Assembly: GCF_900105755.1 (NCBI RefSeq)
Contig: NZ_FNTQ01000001.1
Span: forward strand, 6,820,001-6,884,000
Source: Streptomyces sp. Ag109_O5-10
GTDB lineage: Bacteria > Actinomycetota > Actinomycetes > Streptomycetales > Streptomycetaceae
Direction of reading: 5' to 3'
Length of the DNA stretch: 64,000 nt
The notes under the pieces were generated by a model. The model saw only the letters and a program-made list of their open reading frames with translations. It ran no database searches and was not told where the DNA came from. The position numbers and the translations under genes are program-made. Below, one piece after another: positions 53,754-62,355 of the stretch. Position 1 is the first letter of the stretch. Each line of letters begins with the position of its first letter.

Positions 53754-54728
53754 GTGCGCATCGCAGTCACCGGCTCCATCGCCACCGACCACCTCATGAC
53801 CTTCCCCGGCCGCTTCGCCGACCAGTTCGTCGCGGACCAGCTGCACACGGTCTCGCTGTCCTTCCTGGTCGACAACCTGGACGTGCGGCGCGGCGGCGTC
53901 GGCGCGAACATCGCGTTCGGCATGGGACAGCTCGGCACCCGGCCGATCCTGGTCGGCGCCGCGGGCTTCGACTTCGACGAGTACCGCGCCTGGCTCGACC
54001 GGCACGGCGTCGACACGGACTCCGTCCGCATCTCCGAGACCCTGCACACCGCGCGTTTCGTGTGCACGACCGACGCCGACCACAACCAGATCGGCTCCTT
54101 CTACACGGGTGCGATGAGCGAGGCCCGCCTGATCGAGCTCAAGACGGTCGCCGACCGGGTCGGCGGACTGGACCTGGTCCTGATCGGCGCGGACGACCCG
54201 GAGGGCATGCTCCGCCACACGGAGGAGTGCCGGGCCCGGTCCATCCCCTTCGCCGCCGACTTCTCCCAGCAGATCGCCCGGATGAACGGCGACGAGATCC
54301 GGATACTGCTGGAGGGCGCGACGTACCTCTTCTCCAACGAGTACGAGAAGGGGCTCATCGAGACGAAGACCGGCTGGAGCGACGAGGAGATCCTCGCGAA
54401 GGTCGGCCACCGGGTCACGACGCTGGGTGCGCGCGGCGTCCGTATCGAGCGGGTCGGCGAGGACCCGATCGAGGTCGGCTGCCCCGACGAGGAGCGCAAG
54501 GCCGACCCGACGGGCGTCGGCGACGCGTTCCGCGCCGGGTTCCTCTCGGGCCTCGCGTGGGGGGTCTCGCTGGAGCGGGCGGCCCAGGTGGGCTGCATGC
54601 TGGCGACCCTCGTCATCGAGACGGTGGGCACGCAGGAGTACCAGCTGCGCCGGGGGCACTTCATGGAGCGGTTCACCAAGGCGTACGGGGACGAGGCCGC
54701 GGAAGAGGTCCGGGGTCATCTCGTCTGA
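53754..54728 (+). CDS. PfkB-family carbohydrate/nucleoside kinase
   Basis: A 324-residue ribokinase-fold kinase. The N-terminal signature is VRRGGVGANIAFGMGQLG (about 44-61). The C-terminal PfkB motif 2 contains the catalytic Asp in DPTGVGDAFRAGFL. The pattern resembles actinobacterial adenosine-kinase/ribokinase-like enzymes; the substrate cannot be fixed. It starts at GTG 53754 and converges with the cysteine desulfurase fusion. Confidence 0.9.
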   Translation: MRIAVTGSIATDHLMTFPGRFADQFVADQLHTVSLSFLVDNLDVRRGGVGANIAFGMGQLGTRPILVGAAGFDFDEYRAWLDRHGVDTDSVRISETLHTARFVCTTDADHNQIGSFYTGAMSEARLIELKTVADRVGGLDLVLIGADDPEGMLRHTEECRARSIPFAADFSQQIARMNGDEIRILLEGATYLFSNEYEKGLIETKTGWSDEEILAKVGHRVTTLGARGVRIERVGEDPIEVGCPDEERKADPTGVGDAFRAGFLSGLAWGVSLERAAQVGCMLATLVIETVGTQEYQLRRGHFMERFTKAYGDEAAEEVRGHLV

Positions 54729-54754
54729 TCTCGGGTGCGGGCGCGTGGGGGCTC

Positions 54755-54788
54755 GGTCGCGCAGTTCCCCACGCCCCTGACGGGGCGC
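54755..54788. repeat. Family A repeat acting as bidirectional terminator
   Basis: GGTCGCGCAGTTCCCCACGC then CCCTGACGGGGCGC. The CGCCCC/GGGGCG hairpin ends one base before the stop codon of the opposite-strand cysteine desulfurase fusion and 26 bp after the PfkB gene. It is nearly the entire 60-bp gap. Confidence 0.8.
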
Positions 54789-56165
54789 TCAGCTCACCCG
54801 GCGTACCGAGTACGCCGTTCCCCGTTCGGCCGGTTCCTCGCCCACGTACTCCTGGCCCCGCATCTCGCACCACGCCGGGATGTCCAGGCGTGCCGCCTCG
54901 TCGTCCGACAGGACACGCACCGTGCCGCCCACCGGCACGGTGCCGATGACCTTCGCCAGCTCGATGACGGGGATCGGGCACCGCTTGCCCAAGGCGTCCA
55001 CGACGAGTACGTCCGCCTGGACGGCCGCGACCGGCACCGGCGCCCCCAGCTTCTCCCGCACCCCGGCCACCACCCCCGGCAACACCTCCAGGAACCGCTC
55101 CACGTCGTCCCCGGCCGCCCCCGCCGGCAGCGACACCCGCACGTTCCCCTCACTCAGCACACCCATCGCCTTCAGCACATGGCTCGGCGTCAGGGTGCTG
55201 CTCGTGCAGGACGACCCGGAGGAGACCGAGAAACCCTCCCGGTCCAGCTCGTGCAGCAGTGTCTCCCCATCGACATAGAGACAGGAGAAGGTGACGACCC
55301 CGGGCAGCCGCCGCTCCGCGTCGCCCACCACCTCCACGTCCGGCACCAACTCCGGTACCCGCGCCCGGATCCGTGCCGTCAGCTCCCGCAGCCGTGCGGC
55401 CTCCCGCTCCGCCTCCGCCCGCACGGCCCGCAGCGACGCGGCCGCCGCGACGATCGCCGGCAGGTTCTCGAAGCCGGGCGCCCGCCCCGACTCCCGCTCG
55501 TCCGAGGCTCCTTGGACGGCGAACCGCACCCCCTTGCGGACGACCAGCAGCCCGACCCCGCTCGGCCCGCCCCATTTGTGCGCACTCGCCGTCAGCAGTG
55601 ACCAGTCGCCCGCCACCCGCTCCCACCCCAGCGACTGCGCCGCGTCCACCAGCAACGGCACCCCGGCCGCCCGGCACACCTCGGCCACCGCCGCCACCGG
55701 CTGTACGGTCCCCACCTCGTGGTTGGCCGACTGGAGGCAGGCGAGCGCGGTGTCCGGCCTCAGAGCGGCCTCGTAGGAGCCGGCGTCCACTGCTCCCGTC
55801 CGTGCCACCGGCACCCGGGTCACCTGTCCACCCTCCGCCTCGAACACCTCGGCCGAATGGAGTACCGAGGAGTGTTCGACGGCTGACACGATCAGGTGAC
55901 GTCCGACGCGACGACGACCGGCCAACGCCCCGGCGACACCCGTATGGACGGCCCGTGTGCCCGATGGAGTGAACGTCAGCTCGTCCGGCCGGCAGCCGAC
56001 GGCCTCGGCGGCCGCCTCCCGGGCGGCGTCCAGCAGCATGCGCGCCTTGCGCCCCTCGCGGTACAGCCGGGAGGGGTCCGCCCAGCCGTCGTCCAAGGCG
56101 GCCAACAACGCCTGACGGGCGACAGGATGAAGGGGAGCGGCGGACGCGGCGTCAAAGTAGGGCAC
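54789..56165 (-). CDS. Cysteine desulfurase-TusA fusion
   Basis: A 458-residue fusion. The N-terminal NifS/Csd-type PLP enzyme has Lys197 (SAHKWGG) for the cofactor and the persulfide-forming Cys320 (SSGSSCTSS). The C-terminal ~75 residues are a TusA/SirA sulfur carrier with Cys396 in the CPIP motif (ALGKRCPIPVIELAK). It should take sulfur from cysteine and pass it within the same chain, for Fe-S or thio-cofactor use. GTG 56165 starts directly at the PLP domain. It is divergent from the cta genes. Confidence 0.93.
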   Translation of the reverse strand: MPYFDAASAAPLHPVARQALLAALDDGWADPSRLYREGRKARMLLDAAREAAAEAVGCRPDELTFTPSGTRAVHTGVAGALAGRRRVGRHLIVSAVEHSSVLHSAEVFEAEGGQVTRVPVARTGAVDAGSYEAALRPDTALACLQSANHEVGTVQPVAAVAEVCRAAGVPLLVDAAQSLGWERVAGDWSLLTASAHKWGGPSGVGLLVVRKGVRFAVQGASDERESGRAPGFENLPAIVAAAASLRAVRAEAEREAARLRELTARIRARVPELVPDVEVVGDAERRLPGVVTFSCLYVDGETLLHELDREGFSVSSGSSCTSSTLTPSHVLKAMGVLSEGNVRVSLPAGAAGDDVERFLEVLPGVVAGVREKLGAPVPVAAVQADVLVVDALGKRCPIPVIELAKVIGTVPVGGTVRVLSDDEAARLDIPAWCEMRGQEYVGEEPAERGTAYSVRRVS

Positions 56166-56201
56166 ACGGCAACGGTAGAACGCCGGTGGAACACTCGACC
56201 T

Positions 56202-56228
56202 CCGGGGCGCGGGGAACCGCGCGACCAG
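56202..56228. repeat. Family A repeat upstream of ctaC
   Basis: CCGGGGCGCGGGGAACCGCG then CGACCAG, followed by CCCCCACCCGCGCACGAAACCC. It lies in the divergent region between the desulfurase fusion and ctaC. Confidence 0.7.
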
Positions 56229-56264
56229 CCCCCACCCGCGCACGAAACCCCACCAACCCGAGCT

Positions 56265-56376
56265 ATTGGGCGCCCAATCCCACCCCAACCGAGTGACAGG
56301 CGACGCGTATGCCCCCCTCCCCGCGAACCCCCGGAGGGCGTCGGCTAGGGTTTGGTCCGCATAAACATCCAAACCC
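56265..56376. promoter_or_regulatory. ctaC: ctaC upstream region with palindrome and inverted repeat
   Basis: A perfect 14-bp palindrome ATTGGGCGCCCAAT (56265-56278) and, nearer ctaC, a perfect 8-bp inverted repeat GGGTTTGG (56348-56355) / CCAAACCC (56369-56376) with a 13-base loop. TAGGGT at 56346-56351 may be the -10 box, so the second repeat would straddle the transcription start, where an operator or a 5' RNA hairpin would act. Confidence 0.5.
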
Positions 56377-56455
56377 CTGCCCGACGCAGGGCGGCGACCG
56401 ACCAGCGAGAAGGCCGCAGCCGACCGCGCGGGCGAGACTCTCGGGAAGGCGCTAC

Positions 56456-57418
56456 GTGAGTCCCAACGGCTCCGACCGCTCGCCGCGGCGCCCGATGCGG
56501 CGGAAGCTGCTGCAGGCAATGACCGCGGGCCTGGTCCTGGTATCCGCTACCGGATGCACATACAAGGACTTCCCCCGCCTTGGTATGCCCACCCCGACCA
56601 CGGAAGAGGCTCCGCGGATCCTCTCCCTGTGGCAGGGCTCCTGGGCCGCCGCGCTCGCCGTCGGCGTGCTGGTGTGGGGTCTGATCATCTGGAGCGCCAT
56701 CTTCCACCGGCGCAGCCGCACCAAGATCGAAGTCCCGGCCCAGACCCGGTACAACATGCCGATCGAGGCGCTGTACACGGTGGTGCCGCTCATCATCGTC
56801 TCCGTGCTGTTCTACTTCACGGCGCGCGACGAGACGAAGCTGCTCAGCCTCACCGACAAGAAGCCGGACGTCACGGTCAACGTGGTCGGCTTCCAGTGGA
56901 GCTGGGGCTTCAACTACATCACGCCCGTCGACGGTGTCACCGGCGACGCGAAGACCGACGCGAACCTGGCCGCCATCCCGGACCGGTTCAAGAACGAATT
57001 CCCGGCAGCCGCCGGTGGCGTCTACGACGTCGGTACGCCGGGCACGAAGAACCCGCAGACCGGCAACCCCGGTCCGACGCTGTGGCTCCCCAAGGGGGAG
57101 ACCGTCCGCTTCGTCCTCACCTCGCGTGACGTCATCCACTCCTTCTGGGTGGTGCCGTTCCTGATGAAGATGGACGTCATCCCGGGCCACACCAACGCGT
57201 TCCAGGTGACTCCGAACCAGGAGGGCACCTTCCGCGGCAAGTGCGCCGAGCTCTGCGGCGTCGACCACTCCCGGATGCTGTTCAACGTGAAGGTCGTCTC
57301 GCCCGAGCGCTACCAGCAGCACCTCAAGGACCTCGTCAAGAAGGGGCAGACCGGTTACATTCCCGCCGGCATCGCGCAGACGAGCCACGAGAAGAACCGG
57401 GAGACGAACAACCTGTGA
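56456..57418 (+). CDS. ctaC: Cytochrome c oxidase subunit II
   Basis: A 320-residue lipoprotein-type subunit II of the aa3 oxidase. A signal peptide ends in the lipobox SATGCTY; two transmembrane helices follow, then the CuA cupredoxin domain with HSFWVVPFLMKMD and the CuA ligands in CAELCGVDHSRM. It accepts electrons from cytochrome c (QcrC) in the bcc-aa3 supercomplex. GTG 56456 has GGAAGG six bases upstream. The gene overlaps ctaD by 4 bp. Confidence 0.96.
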   Translation: MSPNGSDRSPRRPMRRKLLQAMTAGLVLVSATGCTYKDFPRLGMPTPTTEEAPRILSLWQGSWAAALAVGVLVWGLIIWSAIFHRRSRTKIEVPAQTRYNMPIEALYTVVPLIIVSVLFYFTARDETKLLSLTDKKPDVTVNVVGFQWSWGFNYITPVDGVTGDAKTDANLAAIPDRFKNEFPAAAGGVYDVGTPGTKNPQTGNPGPTLWLPKGETVRFVLTSRDVIHSFWVVPFLMKMDVIPGHTNAFQVTPNQEGTFRGKCAELCGVDHSRMLFNVKVVSPERYQQHLKDLVKKGQTGYIPAGIAQTSHEKNRETNNL

Positions 57419-59148
57419 GCATCCTCAACGAACCCCAGGGTGCCGCGGCAGCTGAAGGCACTTACGCAGATGAGCTGCCGGTCAGGCGCAAGCAGCCCGG
57501 CAACGTGGTCATCAAGTGGCTCACCACCACCGACCACAAGACCATCGGAACGCTGTATCTGGTCACGTCGTTCGCGTTCTTCCTGATCGGCGGTGTGATG
57601 GCGCTGCTGATGCGCGCCGAGCTCGCTCGCCCCGGTCTGCAGATCATGTCGAACGAGCAGTTCAACCAGGCGTTCACGATGCACGGCACGATCATGCTGC
57701 TGATGTTCGCGACGCCGCTGTTCGCCGGCTTCACGAACTGGATCATGCCGCTCCAGATCGGCGCACCGGACGTCGCGTTCCCGCGGCTGAACATGTTCGC
57801 CTACTGGCTCTACCTGTTCGGCTCGACCATCGCGGTCGGCGGCTTCCTCACCCCGCAGGGCGCGGCCGACTTCGGCTGGTTCGCCTACTCCCCGCTGTCG
57901 GACGCGGTCCGCTCGCCGGGCATCGGCGCCGACATGTGGATCATGGGTCTGGCCTTCTCCGGCTTCGGCACCATCCTCGGCGCGGTCAACTTCATCACCA
58001 CGATCATCTGCATGCGGGCCCCGGGCATGACCATGTTCCGCATGCCGATCTTCGTGTGGAACGTACTGCTGACCGCCGTGCTGGTCCTGCTCGCCTTCCC
58101 CGTGCTCGCCGCCGCGCTGTTCGCGCTGGAGGCGGATCGGAAATTCGGGGCACATGTCTTCGACGCGGCGAACGGCGGGGCACTGCTCTGGCAACACCTC
58201 TTCTGGTTCTTCGGCCATCCAGAGGTGTACATCATCGCCCTGCCGTTCTTCGGCATCATCTCCGAGGTCATCCCGGTCTTCTCCCGCAAGCCGATGTTCG
58301 GCTACATGGGTCTGGTGGCCGCGACCATCTCGATCGCCGGTCTGTCCGTGACCGTGTGGGCCCACCACATGTACGTCACCGGCGGTGTGCTGCTGCCGTT
58401 CTTCTCGTTCATGACCTTCCTGATCGCGGTCCCGACCGGTGTGAAGTTCTTCAACTGGATCGGCACCATGTGGAAGGGCTCGCTGTCCTTCGAGACACCG
58501 ATGCTCTGGGCGACCGGCTTCCTGATCACCTTCACCTTCGGTGGTCTGACCGGTGTCATCCTGGCCTCGCCGCCGATGGACTTCCACGTGTCCGACTCGT
58601 ACTTCGTGGTGGCGCACTTCCACTACGTCGTCTTCGGCACGGTCGTCTTCGCGATGTTCTCCGGCTTCCACTTCTGGTGGCCGAAGATGACCGGCAAGAT
58701 GCTCGACGAGCGGCTCGGGAAGATCACCTTCTGGACGCTGTTCATCGGCTTCCACGGCACCTTCCTGGTCCAGCACTGGCTCGGCGCCGAGGGCATGCCC
58801 CGTCGTTACGCCGACTACCTGGCGGCCGACGGCTTCACCACGCTGAACACGATCTCGTCGATCAGTTCCTTCCTGCTCGGCCTGTCGATCCTGCCGTTCC
58901 TCTACAACGTGTGGAAGACGGCCAAGTACGGCAAGCCGGTCGGCGTGGACGACCCGTGGGGCTACGGCCGTTCGCTGGAGTGGGCGACCTCCTGCCCGCC
59001 GCCGCGGCACAACTTCGTCACCCTGCCGCGGATCCGCAGCGAATCGCCGGCGTTCGACCTGCACCACCCTGAGATCGCCGCCCTGGAGCAGCTGGAGCAC
59101 GGTCAGGCCGTCGCCGCTGTCGCGGGCAGCAAGGAGGCCGGCAAGTGA
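57415..59148 (+). CDS. ctaD: Cytochrome c oxidase subunit I
   Basis: A 577-residue subunit I with about 12 transmembrane helices. Heme and CuB ligands are visible: His in FTMHGTIMLL, WFFGHPEVYI (His-Tyr cross-link), WAHHMY and VVAHFHYVVFG. It reduces oxygen to water and pumps protons. It begins at GTG 57415, overlapping the ctaC stop (GTGA), and overlaps ctaF at its 3' end, so all three are translationally coupled. Confidence 0.97.
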   Translation: MSILNEPQGAAAAEGTYADELPVRRKQPGNVVIKWLTTTDHKTIGTLYLVTSFAFFLIGGVMALLMRAELARPGLQIMSNEQFNQAFTMHGTIMLLMFATPLFAGFTNWIMPLQIGAPDVAFPRLNMFAYWLYLFGSTIAVGGFLTPQGAADFGWFAYSPLSDAVRSPGIGADMWIMGLAFSGFGTILGAVNFITTIICMRAPGMTMFRMPIFVWNVLLTAVLVLLAFPVLAAALFALEADRKFGAHVFDAANGGALLWQHLFWFFGHPEVYIIALPFFGIISEVIPVFSRKPMFGYMGLVAATISIAGLSVTVWAHHMYVTGGVLLPFFSFMTFLIAVPTGVKFFNWIGTMWKGSLSFETPMLWATGFLITFTFGGLTGVILASPPMDFHVSDSYFVVAHFHYVVFGTVVFAMFSGFHFWWPKMTGKMLDERLGKITFWTLFIGFHGTFLVQHWLGAEGMPRRYADYLAADGFTTLNTISSISSFLLGLSILPFLYNVWKTAKYGKPVGVDDPWGYGRSLEWATSCPPPRHNFVTLPRIRSESPAFDLHHPEIAALEQLEHGQAVAAVAGSKEAGK

Positions 59149-59543
59149 AGATCCAGGGCCGCATGTTCGTGTGGCTGAGTGTCTTCGTCCTCGTCATCGC
59201 GATCGTCTATGGCGTGTGGTCGAAGGAACCGGCCGGTACCACGGCGCTCTTCCTGGCCTTCGGCCTGTGCATCATGATCGGCTTCTACCTGGGCTTCACC
59301 GCCTCGCGCGTCGACGCGGGCGCCCAGGACAACAAGGAGGCCGACGTCGCGGACGAGGCCGGCGAGATCGGTTTCTTCAGTCCGCACAGCTGGCAGCCGC
59401 TCGCCCTGGGCGTCGGCGGCGCGCTGGCCTTCCTCGGTGTTGCCGTCGGCTGGTGGCTGCTGTACTTCTCGGCACCCATCATCATGATCGGCCTCTTCGG
59501 CTGGGTGTTCGAGTACTACCGCGGTGAGAACCGCACCCAGTAG
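59145..59543 (+). CDS. ctaF: Cytochrome c oxidase subunit IV (actinobacterial CtaF)
   Basis: A 132-residue membrane protein with about four helices, starting KIQGRMFVWLSVFVLVIAIV and containing GFYLGFTASRVDAG and EIGFFSPHSWQPLALGVGG, the actinobacterial subunit IV pattern. It belongs to the bcc-aa3 supercomplex. The GTG overlaps the ctaD stop by 4 bp. A strong terminator follows. Confidence 0.94.
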   Translation: MKIQGRMFVWLSVFVLVIAIVYGVWSKEPAGTTALFLAFGLCIMIGFYLGFTASRVDAGAQDNKEADVADEAGEIGFFSPHSWQPLALGVGGALAFLGVAVGWWLLYFSAPIIMIGLFGWVFEYYRGENRTQ

Positions 59544-59560
59544 GCACGTGCCGCACACCA

Positions 59561-59600
59561 CGGGAGCCCGGACCCTCCGTCAGGAGGGTCCGGGCTCCCG
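59561..59600 (+). terminator. Terminator of the ctaCDF operon
   Basis: A perfect 18-bp stem (arm CGGGAGCCCGGACCCTCC) with a 4-base loop lies 17 bp after the ctaF stop. Confidence 0.93.
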
Positions 59601-59704
59601 CCGTTTCCCGCCGTTTCCGGCCGGTCGCGCCTTCGGCGCAGCACCCGTCACCCGTCCGGGTCAACTGCCGCGCCGGTCCGGAAAACATCTCATAGCGTGA
59701 CAGT

Positions 59705-60967
59705 ATGAGTCACTCTCCGTGCGCCCGTACCGTCGTCAGCTGCACCCTGCTGGTGATCGCCCTCGGAGCGGGCGTCACCGCCTGCGGTTCGGACGGCAAC
59801 CCCCTCGCGGACAAGCCGTACGACGCGGCGGACCAGATCTCCTTCAACACGCCCACCGGGACGGGGAAGCGGGCCGACCCCGACAAGCCGCTGGAGGTCG
59901 TCGCCAAGAGCGACGAGGACCGCATCACGGACGTCACGGCCCAGGACGCCACCGGCCGCTTCGTGGCGGGCGAACTCGACGCCGACGGCCGCCGCTGGCA
60001 CAGCACCTCCCCGCTGGCCGCCAACGCCCATTACACGGTCCAGGTCAGCACCGAGGACGAGAACGGCGCACCCGGCCGCAAGACCCTCACCTTCGACACC
60101 AGCACGCCCACCACCCGGCAGCGGCTGAAGGTCACCTTCGGCCCCAAGGCCGGCGAGTACGGCGTGGGCCAGCCGGTCACCGCCCAGCTGGACCACCCGA
60201 TCAAGGACAAGGCCCAGCGCGCCATCGTCGAGCGCGCCCTCAGGGTCGACTCCGTCCCGGCCGTGGAGGGCTCCTGGTACTGGGTGAGCGACAAGGAACT
60301 CCACTACCGGCCCAAGGACTACTGGCCCGCCCACGCCACCATCCAGGTGCACAGCAACCTGGACGGCATCCGGATCAGCGACCGCCTGTGGGGCGGCCCG
60401 GCCACCCCCCTCAAGCTCACCACGGGCGCCAAGCTCCTCGCCGTCACGGACGCCGCCGCACACCAGTTGACGGTCTACAAGGACGACAAGGAGATCAACC
60501 AGATCCCCGTCACCACCGGCAAACCGGGCTTCGAGACCCGCAACGGCGTCAAGGTCGTCCTGGAGAAGCAGTACTTCGTACGCATGCGCGGCACCACGGT
60601 CGGCATCGCCGAGGGCACCTCGGACTCGTACGACCTGCCGGTCTACTACGCCACCCGGGTCACCTGGTCGGGCGAGTACGTGCACGCCGCGCCCTGGTCG
60701 GTGGGCTCCCAGGGCTACGAGAACGTCAGCCACGGCTGCACCGGCATGAGCACCTCGAACGCCGAGTGGTTCTTCGACACCTTCCACCCGGGCGACCTGG
60801 TGAAGGTCGTCAACTCCAACGGCAAGACGATGGAGAACTTCGGCAACGGCTTCGGCGACTGGAACCTCACCTGGCAGAACTGGCGCAAGGGCAGCGCCCT
60901 CGCCGACGGCACCCAGGGCGGCCCGAGGCCCCAGGACGCGGCACGGCTCCAGCCGACGTCGGTGTGA
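59705..60967 (+). CDS. L,D-transpeptidase lipoprotein
   Basis: A 420-residue exported protein. The lipobox GVTACGSD predicts a lipoprotein. Ig-like domains of the actinobacterial Ldt type occupy about 45-250. The C-terminal YkuD domain has the catalytic HAAPWSVG and SHGCTGMSTSNAEW motifs (active-site Cys near 344). It forms 3-3 peptidoglycan cross-links. It lies between two respiratory operons, with its own terminator on each side. Confidence 0.95.
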   Translation: MSHSPCARTVVSCTLLVIALGAGVTACGSDGNPLADKPYDAADQISFNTPTGTGKRADPDKPLEVVAKSDEDRITDVTAQDATGRFVAGELDADGRRWHSTSPLAANAHYTVQVSTEDENGAPGRKTLTFDTSTPTTRQRLKVTFGPKAGEYGVGQPVTAQLDHPIKDKAQRAIVERALRVDSVPAVEGSWYWVSDKELHYRPKDYWPAHATIQVHSNLDGIRISDRLWGGPATPLKLTTGAKLLAVTDAAAHQLTVYKDDKEINQIPVTTGKPGFETRNGVKVVLEKQYFVRMRGTTVGIAEGTSDSYDLPVYYATRVTWSGEYVHAAPWSVGSQGYENVSHGCTGMSTSNAEWFFDTFHPGDLVKVVNSNGKTMENFGNGFGDWNLTWQNWRKGSALADGTQGGPRPQDAARLQPTSV

Positions 60968-60987
60968 CGCGCCCCGAAGGGACGCGG

Positions 60988-61065
60988 GGCGGTAGTCGAC
61001 ATGCGGCTACCGCCGCGCGGGCGCGAACAGCCCCCAGCGGGCCGCACCCGCGCACGAGACCCGCG
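60988..61065. terminator. Terminator and family A-like repeat between convergent genes
   Basis: A perfect 8-bp stem (GGCGGTAG 60988-60995 / CTACCGCC 61007-61014) lies 20 bp after the L,D-transpeptidase gene. A degenerate family A stretch (CAGCCCCCA...CACCCGCGCACGAGACCC) follows at about 61028-61065, just before the receiver-like gene's end. Confidence 0.75.
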
Positions 61066-61077
61066 CCCCGCCCCCTC

Positions 61078-61479
61078 CTAGGCGCTCAGCAGCCTCTTCT
61101 GCCGCAGCAGGGACGCCAGCGCCCCCGCGAACTCCACCGGCTCCACAGGCAGCGTCACAGCCGCGTCCGCGCGGCTCCACGTGGCCAGCCACGCATCCTG
61201 CGGCCGGCCGATCAGCAACAGCACCGGCGGGCAGTTGAACACCTCGTCCTTGATCTGCCGGCACATGCCCATGCCCCCCATCGGCACGGCCTCGCCGTCC
61301 AGGACGCACACGTCGATCCCGCCCTTGTCCAGCTCGGCGAGCACCGCCGCAGGCGTCGCGCACTCCACGAACTCGACGAACGGCACATCGGGAGCCGGCC
61401 GCCGGCCGGCGGCGAGCCGCACCTGCTCGCGGGTGTTGGAATCGTCGCTGTAGACCAGCACCGTGGCGGTCGGCTGCAT
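61078..61479 (-). CDS. Degenerate response-regulator receiver protein (pseudo-receiver)
   Basis: A 133-residue stand-alone receiver-fold protein. The acidic pair Asp12/Asp13 (YSDDSN) and a possible phospho-Asp61 (VCVLDGEA) are present. The conserved Thr/Ser is missing (LLLIGRP instead of xxTA), and the conserved Lys-Pro is LPVEP, so normal phosphorylation switching is unlikely. There is no output domain. It sits on the opposite strand between the L,D-transpeptidase and ctaE genes, in the middle of the respiratory locus. Confidence 0.8.
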   Translation of the reverse strand: MQPTATVLVYSDDSNTREQVRLAAGRRPAPDVPFVEFVECATPAAVLAELDKGGIDVCVLDGEAVPMGGMGMCRQIKDEVFNCPPVLLLIGRPQDAWLATWSRADAAVTLPVEPVEFAGALASLLRQKRLLSA

Positions 61480-61646
61480 TGTTCCTCCGAGACGTCAGCG
61501 TCGTACGGACAGGACCGATGCGCCGGATGCTACTCCCCTGAACACCTCGTCAACACCTGTTGGAACACCGCTTCGATGGGCCATCCGGGCACTACACAGG
61601 GGGCGGACACTCCGAACGGCACCCCCCGGAGTGAGCGCGAGATAAG

Positions 61647-61667
61647 CGACCGACATAATGTCGGTCG
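61647..61667. promoter_or_regulatory. ctaE: Perfect 21-bp palindrome spanning the ctaE start codon
   Basis: Two perfect 10-base arms (CGACCGACAT and its complement) flank a single A; the ATG of ctaE (61658) lies in the right arm. No Shine-Dalgarno is evident upstream. As RNA the short loop limits folding, but arms of 8-9 bp could still sequester the start codon; as DNA it is an ideal operator for a dimeric regulator. A GATAAG at 61641-61646 may be a -10 box. Confidence 0.6.
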
Positions 61668-62278
61668 TGGCGACAGCAACGACAGTAGATACCGGGCACG
61701 CGCACCCGTCGGTCAACAGGCCGAACCTCACCAGCGTCGGAACCATCATCTGGCTGAGTTCCGAGCTGATGTTCTTCGCGGCCCTCTTCGCGATGTACTT
61801 CACCCTGCGATCGGTGACCGGCGAGGCTCACTGGAAGGAGATGGCGAGTCACCTCGACATCCCCTTCTCGGCGACCAACACCACGATCCTGGTGCTCTCC
61901 TCCCTCACCTGCCAGCTCGGCGTGTTCGCCGCCGAGCGCGGGGACGTGAAGAAGCTCCGGGGCTGGTTCATCGTCACCTTCATCATGGGTGCGATCTTCA
62001 TCGGCGGTCAGATCTACGAGTACACGAACCTGGTCAGGACGGACGGGATCTCCCTGTCCTCCGACCCGTACGGTTCGGTGTTCTACCTGACCACCGGGTT
62101 CCACGGCATGCACGTGACGGGCGGCCTCATCGCCTTCCTGTTCGTCCTGGGGCGCACCTACGCGGCGAAGAGGTTCACGCACGAGCAGGCGACCGCGGCC
62201 ATCGTCGTGTCCTACTACTGGCACTTCGTCGATGTCGTGTGGATCGGCCTCTTCGCCACGATCTACCTGATCAAGTAG
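61658..62278 (+). CDS. ctaE: Cytochrome c oxidase subunit III
   Basis: A 206-residue subunit III with five transmembrane helices (IIWLSSELMFFAALFAMYF ... YYWHFVDVVWIGLFATIY). It stabilises the aa3 catalytic core. The ATG at 61658 is preferred although it lies in a palindrome and lacks a ribosome site; GTG 61667 is the alternative. It begins the ctaE-qcrC-qcrA(-qcrB) operon, separate from ctaCDF, as is usual in actinobacteria. Confidence 0.95.
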   Translation: MSVVATATTVDTGHAHPSVNRPNLTSVGTIIWLSSELMFFAALFAMYFTLRSVTGEAHWKEMASHLDIPFSATNTTILVLSSLTCQLGVFAAERGDVKKLRGWFIVTFIMGAIFIGGQIYEYTNLVRTDGISLSSDPYGSVFYLTTGFHGMHVTGGLIAFLFVLGRTYAAKRFTHEQATAAIVVSYYWHFVDVVWIGLFATIYLIK

Positions 62279-62355
62279 CCGGGCCGGCACCACGCGCCGC
62301 AGAAGCGCACTTTCCAGAAGCATCGACGCAGAAGATCCTGACACCGGGGTAATCC

